Origin: Propionibacteriaceae bacterium
GTDB lineage: Bacteria; Actinomycetota; Actinomycetes; Propionibacteriales; Propionibacteriaceae
Length of the DNA stretch: 64,000 nucleotides
Direction of reading: 5' to 3'
NCBI GenBank assembly: GCA_031262485.1
Contig: JAISHO010000047.1
Coordinates: 1-64,000 of the forward strand
Part shown: in pieces, positions 34,856 to 44,481 of the stretch
How the letters are laid out: each line of letters starts with the position of its first letter
Numbering within the stretch: the first letter of the stretch is position 1
The notes under the pieces: generated by a model
Told to the model about the DNA's origin: nothing
Seen by the model: the letters and a program-made list of their open reading frames with translations, nothing else
The model's database searches: none
Program-made: the position numbers and the translations under genes

Positions 34856-37800
34856 GGTGTCTCCTCCCCGCTCGGCCCGCCAGCCGTCGCGCCGCTGGAG
34901 GAGGACGAACCGGTGACACTGATAGGGCCTTCGGCTAGGCAGGACACGCTCTGGCCGGGCAGGAGGACGAGTCCGGTGCAGACGACGCCGAGTCGGTCGT
35001 CGCTGACCTCGACGCCGGTGAGGCCCCGACCCGCCGCAGTCAGGTGATCGGCGGACGTGCCCGCTTCGGTGTAGGTGACGGTGTACGTCCAGGTGACGAT
35101 CGCGCCCTCGTCGAGGCGGGGAAGGGCGCCGGAGTCGGTGTCGGCGGCCAGCTCGGTGGCGCCGGCGTGGCCCGGGGCGAGGAGGTCGTCGGCGGTCGTG
35201 CCGGGGGCGACGTCCGTCCAGGCGCGTTTGACGACGGCGAGCGACGGGTCGACCGTCAGCACGGTGACGTCGAGGCCGGGCAGGAGGAGGCCGTCGTACT
35301 GGGGATCCTCGCTCGTCACGGTGCGCGCGATCGTTCCGGTGGCCTGGTCGGGCAGCGTGGGGGCGGCCAGCACGACCCCTTCCCCGGAGCGTTCGCCGGC
35401 GGCGATGACGTCGGTGGCCGGAGCGACGGTGACGCCGGCGAGCGTCTCGGGAACGACGAGGGCGACGGTGACGTCGTTGAGCGGGACGGGGGCGGCCGGG
35501 TCGATCGCGACCGTCGCTGTCGCGGCCCCGGCGGCGGCGCCCTCAACCGTCAGATCGGTGAGCAGCGTGAGGGCCGTCGTCGCCGTCAGGGGGTTGGTGA
35601 AGGTGACAAGGTTGTTGATGTCGGGCGTCGGGCCGGTCGTCGAGGCGGCGGAGACAATCGTCGTCCCGGACATCGTCGTCGCCCCGGCGGGCAGGGCGAC
35701 CTCGATCGTGCCGGAATCGTCGGCCAAGGCGACGACGGTGAAGGTGCGGTCGTCGATCCTCGTGACGGAGGCGATCCGGGCGTTGGCGGCGCTCCCCGTC
35801 ACGGTGAACTGAGCGGCGGCGACGTCGTCGACCGGTGTCGTCGCGGCGACGTCGAAGGCGACGAGCCGGGTCAGCGTCGACCCCTCGGCCACCTCGGAGT
35901 CCCCGTAAGTCTGCGTCTGGCGGATGTCGATCTCGGGCTGGCACGTTCCCGTCAGCTGGGCGACGCGCGAATATTGCGAGGACTGCTGCGCCTGGATCAT
36001 CGTCCCGGGGTTGCTCGGGTCCTCGACGGTGACGATCGAGTGGGTTTGCAGGCGGAGATAGCCGGAGACGGCGCCGGTGGTCGGGTCGATCGCCTCGAGC
36101 GGCACGGTGACGTCGAGTAGTTGGGGCGAGGCGGTGAAGCCGCTTTCCCCGCCGAAGCTGCCGACGAAGACTTCGGCGTCGTTGAGGGCCGTCCAGTAGA
36201 CGTCGATGATGACGGGCAGTGTCGGGATCACGTCGGCGTAAGGAAGGGGTGTCGGGTACGTCGTCGTCGTCGGCGCCTCGACTTGGAGGGGGGCGACGCA
36301 CCCCTTGACGGCGACCTGGCCGACCTGGGAGGCGGTGATGTCGTTCGTGCCGACGGCGCTGACCGACGGCACCCAGGTGCGGATGGCGTTATTCGTGTAT
36401 ATATCCAAGTTGGCGACGAGGAGGGAGGAGGTCGCGTACTCCTCGGAGGCGAGGTTGGCCCGCGTCGCCGATGTCTGCGAGGCCGAATGAGGGCCGAAGG
36501 TGTTGCGCCGCATCGTGACGATGCCGGCGTAATACAACATGACACCGTCGACCGCGAACCCGTCGAAGTAGTTGTCCGCGATGGTGAGGGTGGGGTCGTC
36601 GCGCGTCGTCAGCGTGGAGCGGCTGGAGTACATGCCGATGGCGTTGCCCTGGCCCGCTACCCCACTATTGTCGAACCGGTTGCGGGCGATGAGGTTCGTG
36701 CCACCCCAGGGGTAGTAGATGACGCCGATGATAAGGGAGTATTCCCATCCGGTGCCGACGAAATTCTTCGTGAAGAGATTGTCCGTGACGGTGATGTTGG
36801 CGGCGGAGGCGGCGTAATACGTCGAGAGAATGTAGTGGTCGCCACCGCGGTCCGTCAGATTGGTGACGGCGCAGTTCGTCATCGTCAGCCCGTTGACCCG
36901 TCCATCGAAGACGACGACGGCGTTGTTGACGCAGCCTCGGCCGTCGCTGCCCGAGCATTCCGTCCCCGTCTGAGGGCTCGTGAAGTCGACATTGTCGATC
37001 GTGACGTTGGTGGTCGTGAGGGCGCGTCCCCGGTCGTTGAGGAGGATCGCGCCGCCGCCGTAGCTGTCGTCCTCCCAGTAGAAGCCTCCCATCCGATAGT
37101 TCTTGATCGTCACATCGGAGGCCCCGTTGTTGATGATGAAGAAGTGTTCGGTGTAGTGGTTGGCTGTTTGGATGGTCGAGGAGCCCAGGTTGGCGCAAGC
37201 GTAGTCGGGGTACCCGTCGCCGTTCGCGTCGTCGAGGCAATCGGCGTCCATGCCCCCGTCGAAGGTGACGCCGGTCGCGCTCCAGTCGACGGTGAACGAC
37301 GTCTCGCCGGAGAAGATATTGCTGAATCCTTTGAGAGTGACGTTGTTGACGGTCGTGTGCCCGCTCGGGGCGATGTTGGCGGTCGTCGTGTCGGTGATCC
37401 AGAAGGTGGCGGCGCTGTGGTCGGTGGCGGGAGTGACGCCGAGGCGGTCGTCGAGGTCGATCGTCATGGGGGCGGCGATGACGAAGACGGCGCCGGTGGT
37501 CCATTCGTCGGGAGCGACGGTCGACATCCAGGTCGACGTCGTGCCGGTCGTCGAGATCGTGCCGCCGGCCCAGCGCGGGTCGAGGGCGATGGTGACGTCG
37601 GCCGTCCAGCCGAGGGTGTTCGCCTCCGTCAAGGCGGTGCGCAGGGTGCAGCGGGGAACGGACTCGCTGTTTCCGTCGGCGTCGGTCAGGGTGACGGTGG
37701 AGCCGTCGGCGGCCACGCAGGCGCCGTCGCCGGGGTTGGAGTCTCCCCCTTGGGCGGCGGTGACGTTGTCGGACGAGTTGACGAGGAGGGTGACGGGGTC

Positions 37801-37989
37801 GCCGACCGCCCGGGGCAGGGGGGCGGCCAAGGTGACAGCTGGGTCGACGAGTTCGAGGCTGAGGATGGCGGTGAGCAGAAGACTGAGGACGACGACGGCG
37901 ATGTGGCGTGGGCCGCGCGCGAGGGCGGACGACGGGCACGGCTCAGCCGCGTCCTGCCCGTTTCGATTCCGCACCCACTTCACACTCAC
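34852..37989 (-). CDS. large surface protein, CSLREA-like start plus parallel beta-helix
   Basis: The 1045-residue protein has a signal or anchor at about 30-56 (IAVVVLSLLLTAILSLELV). CTLRTALTEANTLG at 114-127 is a CSLREA-type motif. A region at about 200-520 has regular N/T/D-rich repeats such as VTIKNYRMGGFYW, LTMTNCAVTNLTD and NITVTDNLFTKN, typical of a right-handed beta-helix. Ig-like or DUF11-like beta domains follow to the end. No LPXTG sortase motif is seen, so attachment is not obvious. The start is a GTG at 37989 without a clear ribosome site. It is the first gene of the exported-protein operon. Confidence 0.85.
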   Translation of the reverse strand: MSVKWVRNRNGQDAAEPCPSSALARGPRHIAVVVLSLLLTAILSLELVDPAVTLAAPLPRAVGDPVTLLVNSSDNVTAAQGGDSNPGDGACVAADGSTVTLTDADGNSESVPRCTLRTALTEANTLGWTADVTIALDPRWAGGTISTTGTTSTWMSTVAPDEWTTGAVFVIAAPMTIDLDDRLGVTPATDHSAATFWITDTTTANIAPSGHTTVNNVTLKGFSNIFSGETSFTVDWSATGVTFDGGMDADCLDDANGDGYPDYACANLGSSTIQTANHYTEHFFIINNGASDVTIKNYRMGGFYWEDDSYGGGAILLNDRGRALTTTNVTIDNVDFTSPQTGTECSGSDGRGCVNNAVVVFDGRVNGLTMTNCAVTNLTDRGGDHYILSTYYAASAANITVTDNLFTKNFVGTGWEYSLIIGVIYYPWGGTNLIARNRFDNSGVAGQGNAIGMYSSRSTLTTRDDPTLTIADNYFDGFAVDGVMLYYAGIVTMRRNTFGPHSASQTSATRANLASEEYATSSLLVANLDIYTNNAIRTWVPSVSAVGTNDITASQVGQVAVKGCVAPLQVEAPTTTTYPTPLPYADVIPTLPVIIDVYWTALNDAEVFVGSFGGESGFTASPQLLDVTVPLEAIDPTTGAVSGYLRLQTHSIVTVEDPSNPGTMIQAQQSSQYSRVAQLTGTCQPEIDIRQTQTYGDSEVAEGSTLTRLVAFDVAATTPVDDVAAAQFTVTGSAANARIASVTRIDDRTFTVVALADDSGTIEVALPAGATTMSGTTIVSAASTTGPTPDINNLVTFTNPLTATTALTLLTDLTVEGAAAGAATATVAIDPAAPVPLNDVTVALVVPETLAGVTVAPATDVIAAGERSGEGVVLAAPTLPDQATGTIARTVTSEDPQYDGLLLPGLDVTVLTVDPSLAVVKRAWTDVAPGTTADDLLAPGHAGATELAADTDSGALPRLDEGAIVTWTYTVTYTEAGTSADHLTAAGRGLTGVEVSDDRLGVVCTGLVLLPGQSVSCLAEGPISVTGSSSSSGATAGGPSGEETP

Positions 37990-38024
37990 AAGGTCTGACG
38001 TTACATACGGACACCAAAACTAGT

Positions 38025-38068
38025 GCTGCATTGTATCCCTATATCACCTTGTGAAAGCCTTGTGAAAG
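38025..38068 (-). promoter_or_regulatory. tandem direct repeat and -10 upstream of the exported-protein operon
   Basis: Two perfect copies of an 11-base word (CTTTCACAAGG on the minus strand) lie head to tail at 38068-38058 and 38057-38047. TACAAT follows about 18 bases downstream and could be the -10 element, roughly 40 bases before the GTG start at 37989. Paired direct repeats one helical turn apart just upstream of a -10 suggest a regulator site. They may instead take part in a hairpin with CAAGGTG that ends the RND gene. Confidence 0.4.
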
Positions 38069-38090
38069 CAAGGTGTGATGGAGGGTGTGA

Positions 38091-41000
38091 TCACTCACGT
38101 GGCAGGGAGGGGCCTTCCGGCTTCGGCTCGGAGGCCGGACCCGGAGCCGGGTAGATGAGAGCTTGGATCCCGATCCGTTCGGATGGCGGGGTCGAAGGCA
38201 GGGAGACCTCGTGCTCGTGGCGCAGGATGTCGTCGATCTGCTCGGTCAGATGGGGCATCTCGCGGGTGTCGGTGTTGATGATCTCGACCGGCGGGATGTC
38301 GAAGACGGGCGCTCCCGTCGTCTCATAGGCGGCTGCGGTGGGCGTGGCTCCGTTGGCTGGCGTCTCTGTGATCGCCTCGGTGACAGCCGCGCCCGTCCGC
38401 TCCGGGGTGGCCGTCACCTCGATGACGCCGCGCGGCTGCGATGGCGAGGAGGGGGACGCCGGAGTCGTCGGGCTCGACGGATAGGCGACAGTCGCGGGAT
38501 TCGACGGCGTCAGGCTCGATGAGTTCGCATCCGGCGCGGTGACCGCCGTCGGTTCATCGTTCGGCTCGGCCGCATCGGCGATCGACTGGGCCGAAGGGGC
38601 GCCCCAAGGGGCTTCACCGGGCAGCGACGCCGGATACACCACCGGACTCGTCGCACGGGGCGCCTCCGGTTTCGCAGCGATCACCTCGGTGTTCCCGGCC
38701 TCGGTGGCGAAGGCGTCGACCGTCTCCCCCTTCTGTCGGGCGTCGGTGGCGAAGGGTTCGTTCGGCGCAGCGACCTCCGTTGGCGGCGTCGGGTCTCCTC
38801 CTGCGGGGTCCGCCGGAACCCTCGTCTCTTCCTCAGCGGGCTGGGACGGCGCCGGGGAGGGCGAGCTGAGGTCGAGGAAGGGCGATTCGGCCGCCGGCGC
38901 GTTGGCGCCGAAGCGCAGGTCGGTGATCGGTTGGCGTGCCGTCACCGGGGCGTCGAGCGACGCTTCGATGGCGGAGACGCGGGGGGAGACCCGTGCGGCA
39001 TCCGGGGTGGTGGGAGTGGTCGCGAACGGTGAGGATATCCGGCTGCAACCGGTCTCGCCGGCGGCCGGTTCGGCAGGATTCGCCGCTTGCGTGGATTCGG
39101 TGGGCGACCCCGCCACTGATGGAGCGAGCGCGGCGGCGAGAGCGGCGCCCGCCCCCGTCGTGCTGGCGGCGACGACGCGGCTCGTGGCGGTGTCGTCCCA
39201 ATCGTCTTCCTCCTCCTTCGACACCGGCGAGGTCGCGCTGACGGCCGAGGCGGCGGATGCGGCGGAGAGGGCAGACGCGGCCGAGATCGGCGTCGTCGCG
39301 GACGTGGAGAGCAGCGCGTGCGACGGCCCGGCTTGGGCGGCGGCGCGGACGGCCCGGGCGTGGGCGATGCGCTCTTCGCGACGGGCCATCCGACGATCGT
39401 GGTTGCGCGCCTCGAGGCGGTAGAGCACGGGCACGACGATGAGGGTGAGGGCCGTCGAGGAGAGCAGGCCGCCGATGACGACGATGGCGAGCGGCTGGCC
39501 GATGAACGACGAGTGGCCGGTCAAACCGATCGCCATCGGCGTGAGTGCGAGAATCGTGGCGAGCGCCGTCATGACGATGGGGCGCAACCGGTGCCGGGCG
39601 CCCTCGATGATGGCGTCGTCGATCGACATGGCGTGATCCTCGCCGTCGGCCGGCCCTTCGCCGGCGGCGTGGCCGGTGAAGCGGTACTGGTTGATGAGGT
39701 CGATGAGGACGATGGCGTTCGAGACGACGATGCCGATGAGCATGAGCAGCCCGATGAGCGACGGCACGCCGAGCGGGGTGCCGGTGATCAAGAGGGCGAG
39801 CAGCGCGCCGGTGGCGGCGAAGGGGATCGAGATGAGGAGGATGAACGGCTGGAGCAAGGAGCCGAAGGTCGCGACCATGACGATGTAGACGATGGCGATG
39901 GCGAGCAGGAGGGCGAGCCCAAGGTCGCCGAAGGCTTCGTTCTGCATCGCGGCCAGGCCGGACACCTCGACGGTGACGCCGGCCGGCAATTCGAGATCGG
40001 CCAGAGCGTCCTCGACCTCGCTCGTGAGCGAGCCGAGATCCTCGCCCTTCGGCGCGATCGAGATCGTGGCGGAGCGCTGCCCGCCGTCGGTCGTGATCGT
40101 CGCCGGCGAGGCGACCTCTTCGATGCTGGCGACCTGACCGAGGGTGACGACCCCGGCCTCGCTGGCGCCGAGCGGCAAGGAAGAGAGCTGGTCGATGCTG
40201 GCGGGCGCTTGGCCCATCGACAGGTAGACCGGCGTCTCCGTCAGCCCGTCGGAGATCTGCCCGATCTGGCTCGGCGTGGCCAACCCGGCGACGACGGCGG
40301 AGACCTGCGTCTCCGTCATGCCGAGTTGGGCGGCGCGGGCCCGGTCGACCTTGATCTGGACGATCGTCTGCGAAGAGGAAAGATTGTTCGTCACCTCTTG
40401 GGCGTCCTCGAGGCCCTCGGCCATCGTCTGAACCTGTTGGGCGGCGCCCTCGAGGGAGTCGGGGTCGTCGGAGCGCACGACGAGGTCGACCGTCGTCGTC
40501 CCCATCATCGAGCTGCCCTCGGGCACCGTGACGGTTCCGACGAGGTCGCGCACATCGGCCATGGCGTCGCGGATAATCCCGGGAGCCTCGCCGGCCCGGT
40601 CGGCGTCGACCGTCAGCGAGAAGGAGGCCGAGGTGGCGCCGCTGAGCGCGCCGAGGCCGGAGGAGCCGACCGTCGTTTGAACCGATTCGACGACGTCGAG
40701 GTCCATGAGGGCGCGTTCGACCTTCTCGGCGTCGGTGTTCTGCACGGCCAGCGAGGTGTTGGCGGGGAACGTCTCCGTCACCGTCAAGGTGTCTTGATCC
40801 TCGCTGCCGAGGAAGTTCGTCTCCATGAAGCGGATGCAGAAGACGGTTCCGGCCAGCAGGAGGACGGCGATGATGAGGACGATGACGGGGTGCTTGAGGC
40901 TGGCTTTGAGCGGGCCGAGGTAGGCGCGCTGCAACCACCCGTTGCGTTCCTTGTTCTCGGCTTCGAGGCGCTGGGCTTCGGCGTCGGCGGCGTCGATGAC

Positions 41001-42503
41001 GACGGGGCGCTTGACGAACCAGTAGGCCAGCACCGGCACGATCGTCAGGGCGACGATGAGCGAGGAGAGCATGGCGATCGTCACCGTCAAGGCGAAGGGA
41101 CGGAACAATTCGCCGACCATGCCCGTCGTGAAGCCGATCGGCGCGAAGACGGCGACGGTGCAGATCGTCGAGGCGGCGATGGCTCCGCCGACCTCCTTGA
41201 CGGCCCCGACGATGGCGACGCGTTTCATCTCCCCATAAGAGAGGTGCCGTTTGATGTTCTCGATGACGACGATGGAGTCGTCGACGACGCGCCCGATCGA
41301 GATCGTCAGGGCGCCGAGGGTGAGGATGTTGAGGGTCTCGCCCGTCAGCCGCATGGCGATGAAGGTGGCGAGCAGCGAGAGCGGGATGGAGACGGCCGAG
41401 ACGAGCGTCGAGCGGATCGACATGAGGAAGACGAAGATGATGATGCAGGCGAAGACGAGCCCGATGAGCCCCTCTTCGGCCAGCGCCGTGATCGACTGCT
41501 CAATGAAGGGGGCTTGGTCGAAGGCGATCGTCGCCTCGAGATCGTAGGTGGCGAGGACCTCGTTCGCGTCGGTGACGACGTCCTTGACAGCGTGCGAGAC
41601 GTCGACGGTGTTGCCAGCGGGGGTCTTCGTGATCGAGATGGAGACGGCGTCGGAGCCGTTGAGCCGCGAATACGAGGTGGCCGCGCCGGGGGCTTCGATG
41701 ACGCTGGCGATCTGGCCGAGGGAGACGGGGGCGGTTCCGGGCGCCGCGCCGGCGGGCACGAGCGGGATGGCCGAGATGTCGTCGACCGAGGCGAGGGAGG
41801 AGCCGACCTCGACGGAGATCGTCTGATCGTTCTGCGTGATCGTCCCGGCCGGCATGACGAGCCCGTTGTTCTGCAGCACCGTGGAGACCTGGGTGGCGGA
41901 GATGCCGGCCCCAGCCATGGCGGCGGTGTTGAGGGTGATCGTCACCTGGTTGCTCGAATAGCCGGAGACGTCGGCCGAGCGCACGTCGGCCAGCTCCGTC
42001 AACTTCGGCGTCAAGACGGTGTCGACGACTCCGGCGATCGTGGCCGGGTCGACCTGTGCGCCGTCTTTGCCCGCCACGGCCACTTGGAGGATCGGAAGAT
42101 CGTCCATCGAGCCGGTGATGACCGTCGGCGTCACACCGTCTGGCAAGGTGTTTTGGATCTGCGTGATGGCCGTCGTCAGCTTCTGGTTGGCCGTGTCCAT
42201 GTTGGTGCCGTAGTCGAATTCAACCATCGTCAACGACATGCTCGTCGAGGCGTTGCTCGTGATCGATGTGACCCCGGCCACCCCGCGCGCGGCCGTCTCG
42301 ATCGGATCGGTCAGCTGGTCGTAGATGACCTGGGGCGCCACGCCGTAATCGACCGCGATGATCCCAGCCATGGGGATCTGGAGCGAGGGAATGAGCTCAC
42401 GTTTGAGCGAACCCATCGAGAAGACGCCGGCGACGACGATGGCGATCGTGACCAGGGCGACAACAGCTCTGTTCTTGAGGGACAGCTGAGCGAAGCGATA
42501 CAC
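38091..42503 (-). CDS. RND-family efflux permease with long disordered tail
   Basis: The first 1030 residues are a complete AcrB-like RND pump: TM1 at 12-32, a large periplasm-type loop with porter segments, TM2-6 at about 330-510, TM7 at about 545, the second loop and TM8-12 at about 870-1020. The motif IGRVVDDSIVVIENI holds the paired Asp residues needed for proton transfer in TM4. Residues 1030-1470 are Ala/Pro/Ser/Thr-rich and probably disordered, ending with PGPASEPKPEGPSLPRE. The start is a GTG with AGGAGG 11 bases upstream. No membrane-fusion partner is nearby, as usual in actinobacteria. Substrate unknown. Confidence 0.92.
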   Translation of the reverse strand: MYRFAQLSLKNRAVVALVTIAIVVAGVFSMGSLKRELIPSLQIPMAGIIAVDYGVAPQVIYDQLTDPIETAARGVAGVTSITSNASTSMSLTMVEFDYGTNMDTANQKLTTAITQIQNTLPDGVTPTVITGSMDDLPILQVAVAGKDGAQVDPATIAGVVDTVLTPKLTELADVRSADVSGYSSNQVTITLNTAAMAGAGISATQVSTVLQNNGLVMPAGTITQNDQTISVEVGSSLASVDDISAIPLVPAGAAPGTAPVSLGQIASVIEAPGAATSYSRLNGSDAVSISITKTPAGNTVDVSHAVKDVVTDANEVLATYDLEATIAFDQAPFIEQSITALAEEGLIGLVFACIIIFVFLMSIRSTLVSAVSIPLSLLATFIAMRLTGETLNILTLGALTISIGRVVDDSIVVIENIKRHLSYGEMKRVAIVGAVKEVGGAIAASTICTVAVFAPIGFTTGMVGELFRPFALTVTIAMLSSLIVALTIVPVLAYWFVKRPVVIDAADAEAQRLEAENKERNGWLQRAYLGPLKASLKHPVIVLIIAVLLLAGTVFCIRFMETNFLGSEDQDTLTVTETFPANTSLAVQNTDAEKVERALMDLDVVESVQTTVGSSGLGALSGATSASFSLTVDADRAGEAPGIIRDAMADVRDLVGTVTVPEGSSMMGTTTVDLVVRSDDPDSLEGAAQQVQTMAEGLEDAQEVTNNLSSSQTIVQIKVDRARAAQLGMTETQVSAVVAGLATPSQIGQISDGLTETPVYLSMGQAPASIDQLSSLPLGASEAGVVTLGQVASIEEVASPATITTDGGQRSATISIAPKGEDLGSLTSEVEDALADLELPAGVTVEVSGLAAMQNEAFGDLGLALLLAIAIVYIVMVATFGSLLQPFILLISIPFAATGALLALLITGTPLGVPSLIGLLMLIGIVVSNAIVLIDLINQYRFTGHAAGEGPADGEDHAMSIDDAIIEGARHRLRPIVMTALATILALTPMAIGLTGHSSFIGQPLAIVVIGGLLSSTALTLIVVPVLYRLEARNHDRRMARREERIAHARAVRAAAQAGPSHALLSTSATTPISAASALSAASAASAVSATSPVSKEEEDDWDDTATSRVVAASTTGAGAALAAALAPSVAGSPTESTQAANPAEPAAGETGCSRISSPFATTPTTPDAARVSPRVSAIEASLDAPVTARQPITDLRFGANAPAAESPFLDLSSPSPAPSQPAEEETRVPADPAGGDPTPPTEVAAPNEPFATDARQKGETVDAFATEAGNTEVIAAKPEAPRATSPVVYPASLPGEAPWGAPSAQSIADAAEPNDEPTAVTAPDANSSSLTPSNPATVAYPSSPTTPASPSSPSQPRGVIEVTATPERTGAAVTEAITETPANGATPTAAAYETTGAPVFDIPPVEIINTDTREMPHLTEQIDDILRHEHEVSLPSTPPSERIGIQALIYPAPGPASEPKPEGPSLPRE

Positions 42504-43278
42504 GGAGATCCATTCCTCCTGCGGACGGGAGACGAGAGCCTAAAACGGCCACTCTCTCGCCGCAGTCTACGGGGTCGATCTGACATCGGACCCCGGGTGG
42601 ACCCCGAAATCATCCCCAAAAAGAAAATTTGCGTTTCATGACGGGGGCGCGTCGCCGATGACGCCTTACCACGTGCCCCTCGCCTAATACAAATCGTTGT
42701 TTATATCTGACGATGGGCAGTATCGGCCCAGATTTCACCGACGCGACGTCCGACGCGCTGGCCTTTATATAACGTTTTGGTTACGATGCGCCCCTTCACG
42801 GGCTTTTCGCGTAACGTTCTCCCCCTTCCCCCGTCTAGGTTGGTGTTCGTAGCTATTTCCTGCAGAAATCGCTACATAACCTGAGACTCCCGGGGGGTTG
42901 TCGGTATCCAGTCCACAGCCCCCCGGTGAACAGGTCTCCAGTGTTCACCACCCCACACGCCGTCGTCAACGATGAGATGTTTGTTTGTGGGGATTCACAC
43001 AGCGACTTCACCTGGTTCTCACCGTCAGTGACCGTTTTCGGCGGGTGAAATACAGGGCTCGCACGGCACTACGCCATGGTCAACGAGATCGTGATAGGTT
43101 CAGATCACTTGAACCGGCCCGCTACCGAGACTCTCGGCAAGGCCGGTCTTCTCATTTTTAGATCGTCACCTCGATCCGTTCAGCAACTCCCAATAGTGAT
43201 CTGTGGATATAGACTGATTTTTCCCCAGGCCGCATCTCCGAGGCGGCTGTGTCAGTCCATCTCAGTAGGGTTACGGCC
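42504..43278. other. 775-base intergenic region
   Basis: No gene is convincing here. It has three consecutive hairpins at 42849-42949, described separately. It also contains the promoters of the RND gene (right-to-left) and of the methyltransferase gene (left-to-right), neither of which I can place. The stretch 42650-42850 is more AT-rich than the flanking genes. Confidence 0.4.
42849..42949. ncRNA. possible structured RNA or switch, three hairpins
   Basis: Hairpin 1: GTAGCTATTTC and GAAATCGCTAC (42849-42875, one mismatch). Hairpin 2: CCGGGGGG (42890-42897) with CCCCCCGG (42919-42926). Hairpin 3: GGTGAACA (42925-42932) with TGTTCACC (42942-42949). Hairpins 2 and 3 share the two bases 42925-42926, so they compete at the junction. 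The strand cannot be decided. It matches no riboswitch class I recognise, and some of the stems may be terminators. Confidence 0.3.
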
Positions 43279-44481
43279 ATGCGGTCTGTTGAACTTTTCG
43301 CCGGCGGTGGCGGTCTGGCGTTAGGCACACACCTTGCCAGTTTCTCGACTGAGGTCGTCTCCGAGTGGAATCGATGGTGCTGTGACACCCTGCGGGAGAA
43401 CAAAGCAGCGGGCCATCCTCTGGTCCAAGGGATGGATATCCGTGAAGGCGATGTGAGGGACGTCGACTGGTCTGAACTCGTTGACAAGATCGATCTCGTT
43501 AGTGGTGGGCCTCCCTGTCAGCCTTTCAGCGGTGGCGGAAAGGGGCTAGCCCAGGGCGATCCACGGGACATGTTCCCAGCGACCGCCGAGGTGATCCGTC
43601 AGATTAGACCGAGGGCTTTCATCGTTGAAAACGTCCGTGGTCTGACGCGAACGAGGTTCGCCGACTATTACTCCTATATCCAGCTTCGTCTGGCCCACCC
43701 TGAACTCCTTCCCCGGGAAGGAGACACATGGGCGGACCATTTCTCCCGTCTTCAAGCCGAGCACACGTCGTCGAGAGACAACCTCCACTATCGAGTTGTC
43801 CCGACGGTGGTTAACGCTGCGGACTACGGAGTTCCGCAACAACGCTGGCGCGTGTTCATCGTGGGATTCCGTTCCGATGTCGACGCAGAATGGTCCTTCC
43901 CCTCACCCACCCATTCGGCGGCTGCCCTTAAGATGAGCCAAGGCCCCGAAGGGGATTATTGGGATCGACATGAGATCGCGAAGCGGAACCGACCTCGTGA
44001 TCTTTCCGAGACCGCGTTGTTCAACTATCCGTCGTTCAGCACCCGTCCCTGGCGCACCGTACGTGACGCCATCAGCGATCTCCCAGAGCCGACTGAGAGG
44101 GGAAGCAGGCTTTTCCTTAATCATGTTCTACAGTCGGGTGCTCGTTCCTACCCCGGCCACACGGGCTCCCTCATCGATGAGCCGGCAAAAGCATTGAAGG
44201 CCGGGGTGCATGGCGTCCCCGGCGGGGAGAACATGATGCGGCTCGCCGACGGATCAGTCCGTTATTTCACAGTCCGGGAAGCCGCTCGCCTGCAAACATT
44301 CCCTGATCGCTACGCCCTCCATGGGCCATGGAGCGAGGCGATGCGTCAACTCGGGAACGCGGTTCCCGTCATGCTGGCCCAAATTGTCGCGTCCTCCGTG
44401 CATGAACACCTTGAGCTCGCACGTCTCCGCTCGATTGGAGCGGAGAGGCAGCTTTTCCGCACTGAACGGTTATCGGCGTGA
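43279..44481 (+). CDS. DNA (cytosine-5) methyltransferase of an Eco29kI-like system
   Basis: It methylates cytosine at C5 in a specific DNA sequence to protect the host from the partner nuclease. Motif I VELFAGGGGLALGTH is at the N-terminus; motif IV GGPPCQPFSGGGKG carries the catalytic Cys; then ENVRGL (motif VI), QQRWRVFIVGF (VIII) and QLGNAVPV (X). It has 400 residues from the ATG at 43279, which has AGGG upstream. The next gene overlaps it as GTGA and encodes an Eco29kI-like nuclease, so the pair probably targets CCGCGG; that specificity is inferred from the family. Confidence 0.93.
   Translation: MRSVELFAGGGGLALGTHLASFSTEVVSEWNRWCCDTLRENKAAGHPLVQGMDIREGDVRDVDWSELVDKIDLVSGGPPCQPFSGGGKGLAQGDPRDMFPATAEVIRQIRPRAFIVENVRGLTRTRFADYYSYIQLRLAHPELLPREGDTWADHFSRLQAEHTSSRDNLHYRVVPTVVNAADYGVPQQRWRVFIVGFRSDVDAEWSFPSPTHSAAALKMSQGPEGDYWDRHEIAKRNRPRDLSETALFNYPSFSTRPWRTVRDAISDLPEPTERGSRLFLNHVLQSGARSYPGHTGSLIDEPAKALKAGVHGVPGGENMMRLADGSVRYFTVREAARLQTFPDRYALHGPWSEAMRQLGNAVPVMLAQIVASSVHEHLELARLRSIGAERQLFRTERLSA

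Noticed and set aside
34852-34950. Sortase anchor at the C-terminus of the beta-helix protein
   Set aside because: No LPXTG-like motif or final hydrophobic segment is present; the end is Ser/Gly-rich.
36121-37998. A 625-codon plus-strand open frame opposite the beta-helix gene
   Set aside because: Antisense shadow with Gly/Asp/Val/Arg-rich composition; similar shadows at 14081-15325, 16039-17181, 29387-30757 and 31996-33006 were rejected for the same reason.
39318-42641. A 1107-codon plus-strand open frame opposite the RND pump
   Set aside because: It is a high-GC antisense shadow, full of Asp/Gly/Arg without any domain; the minus-strand protein has clear homology.
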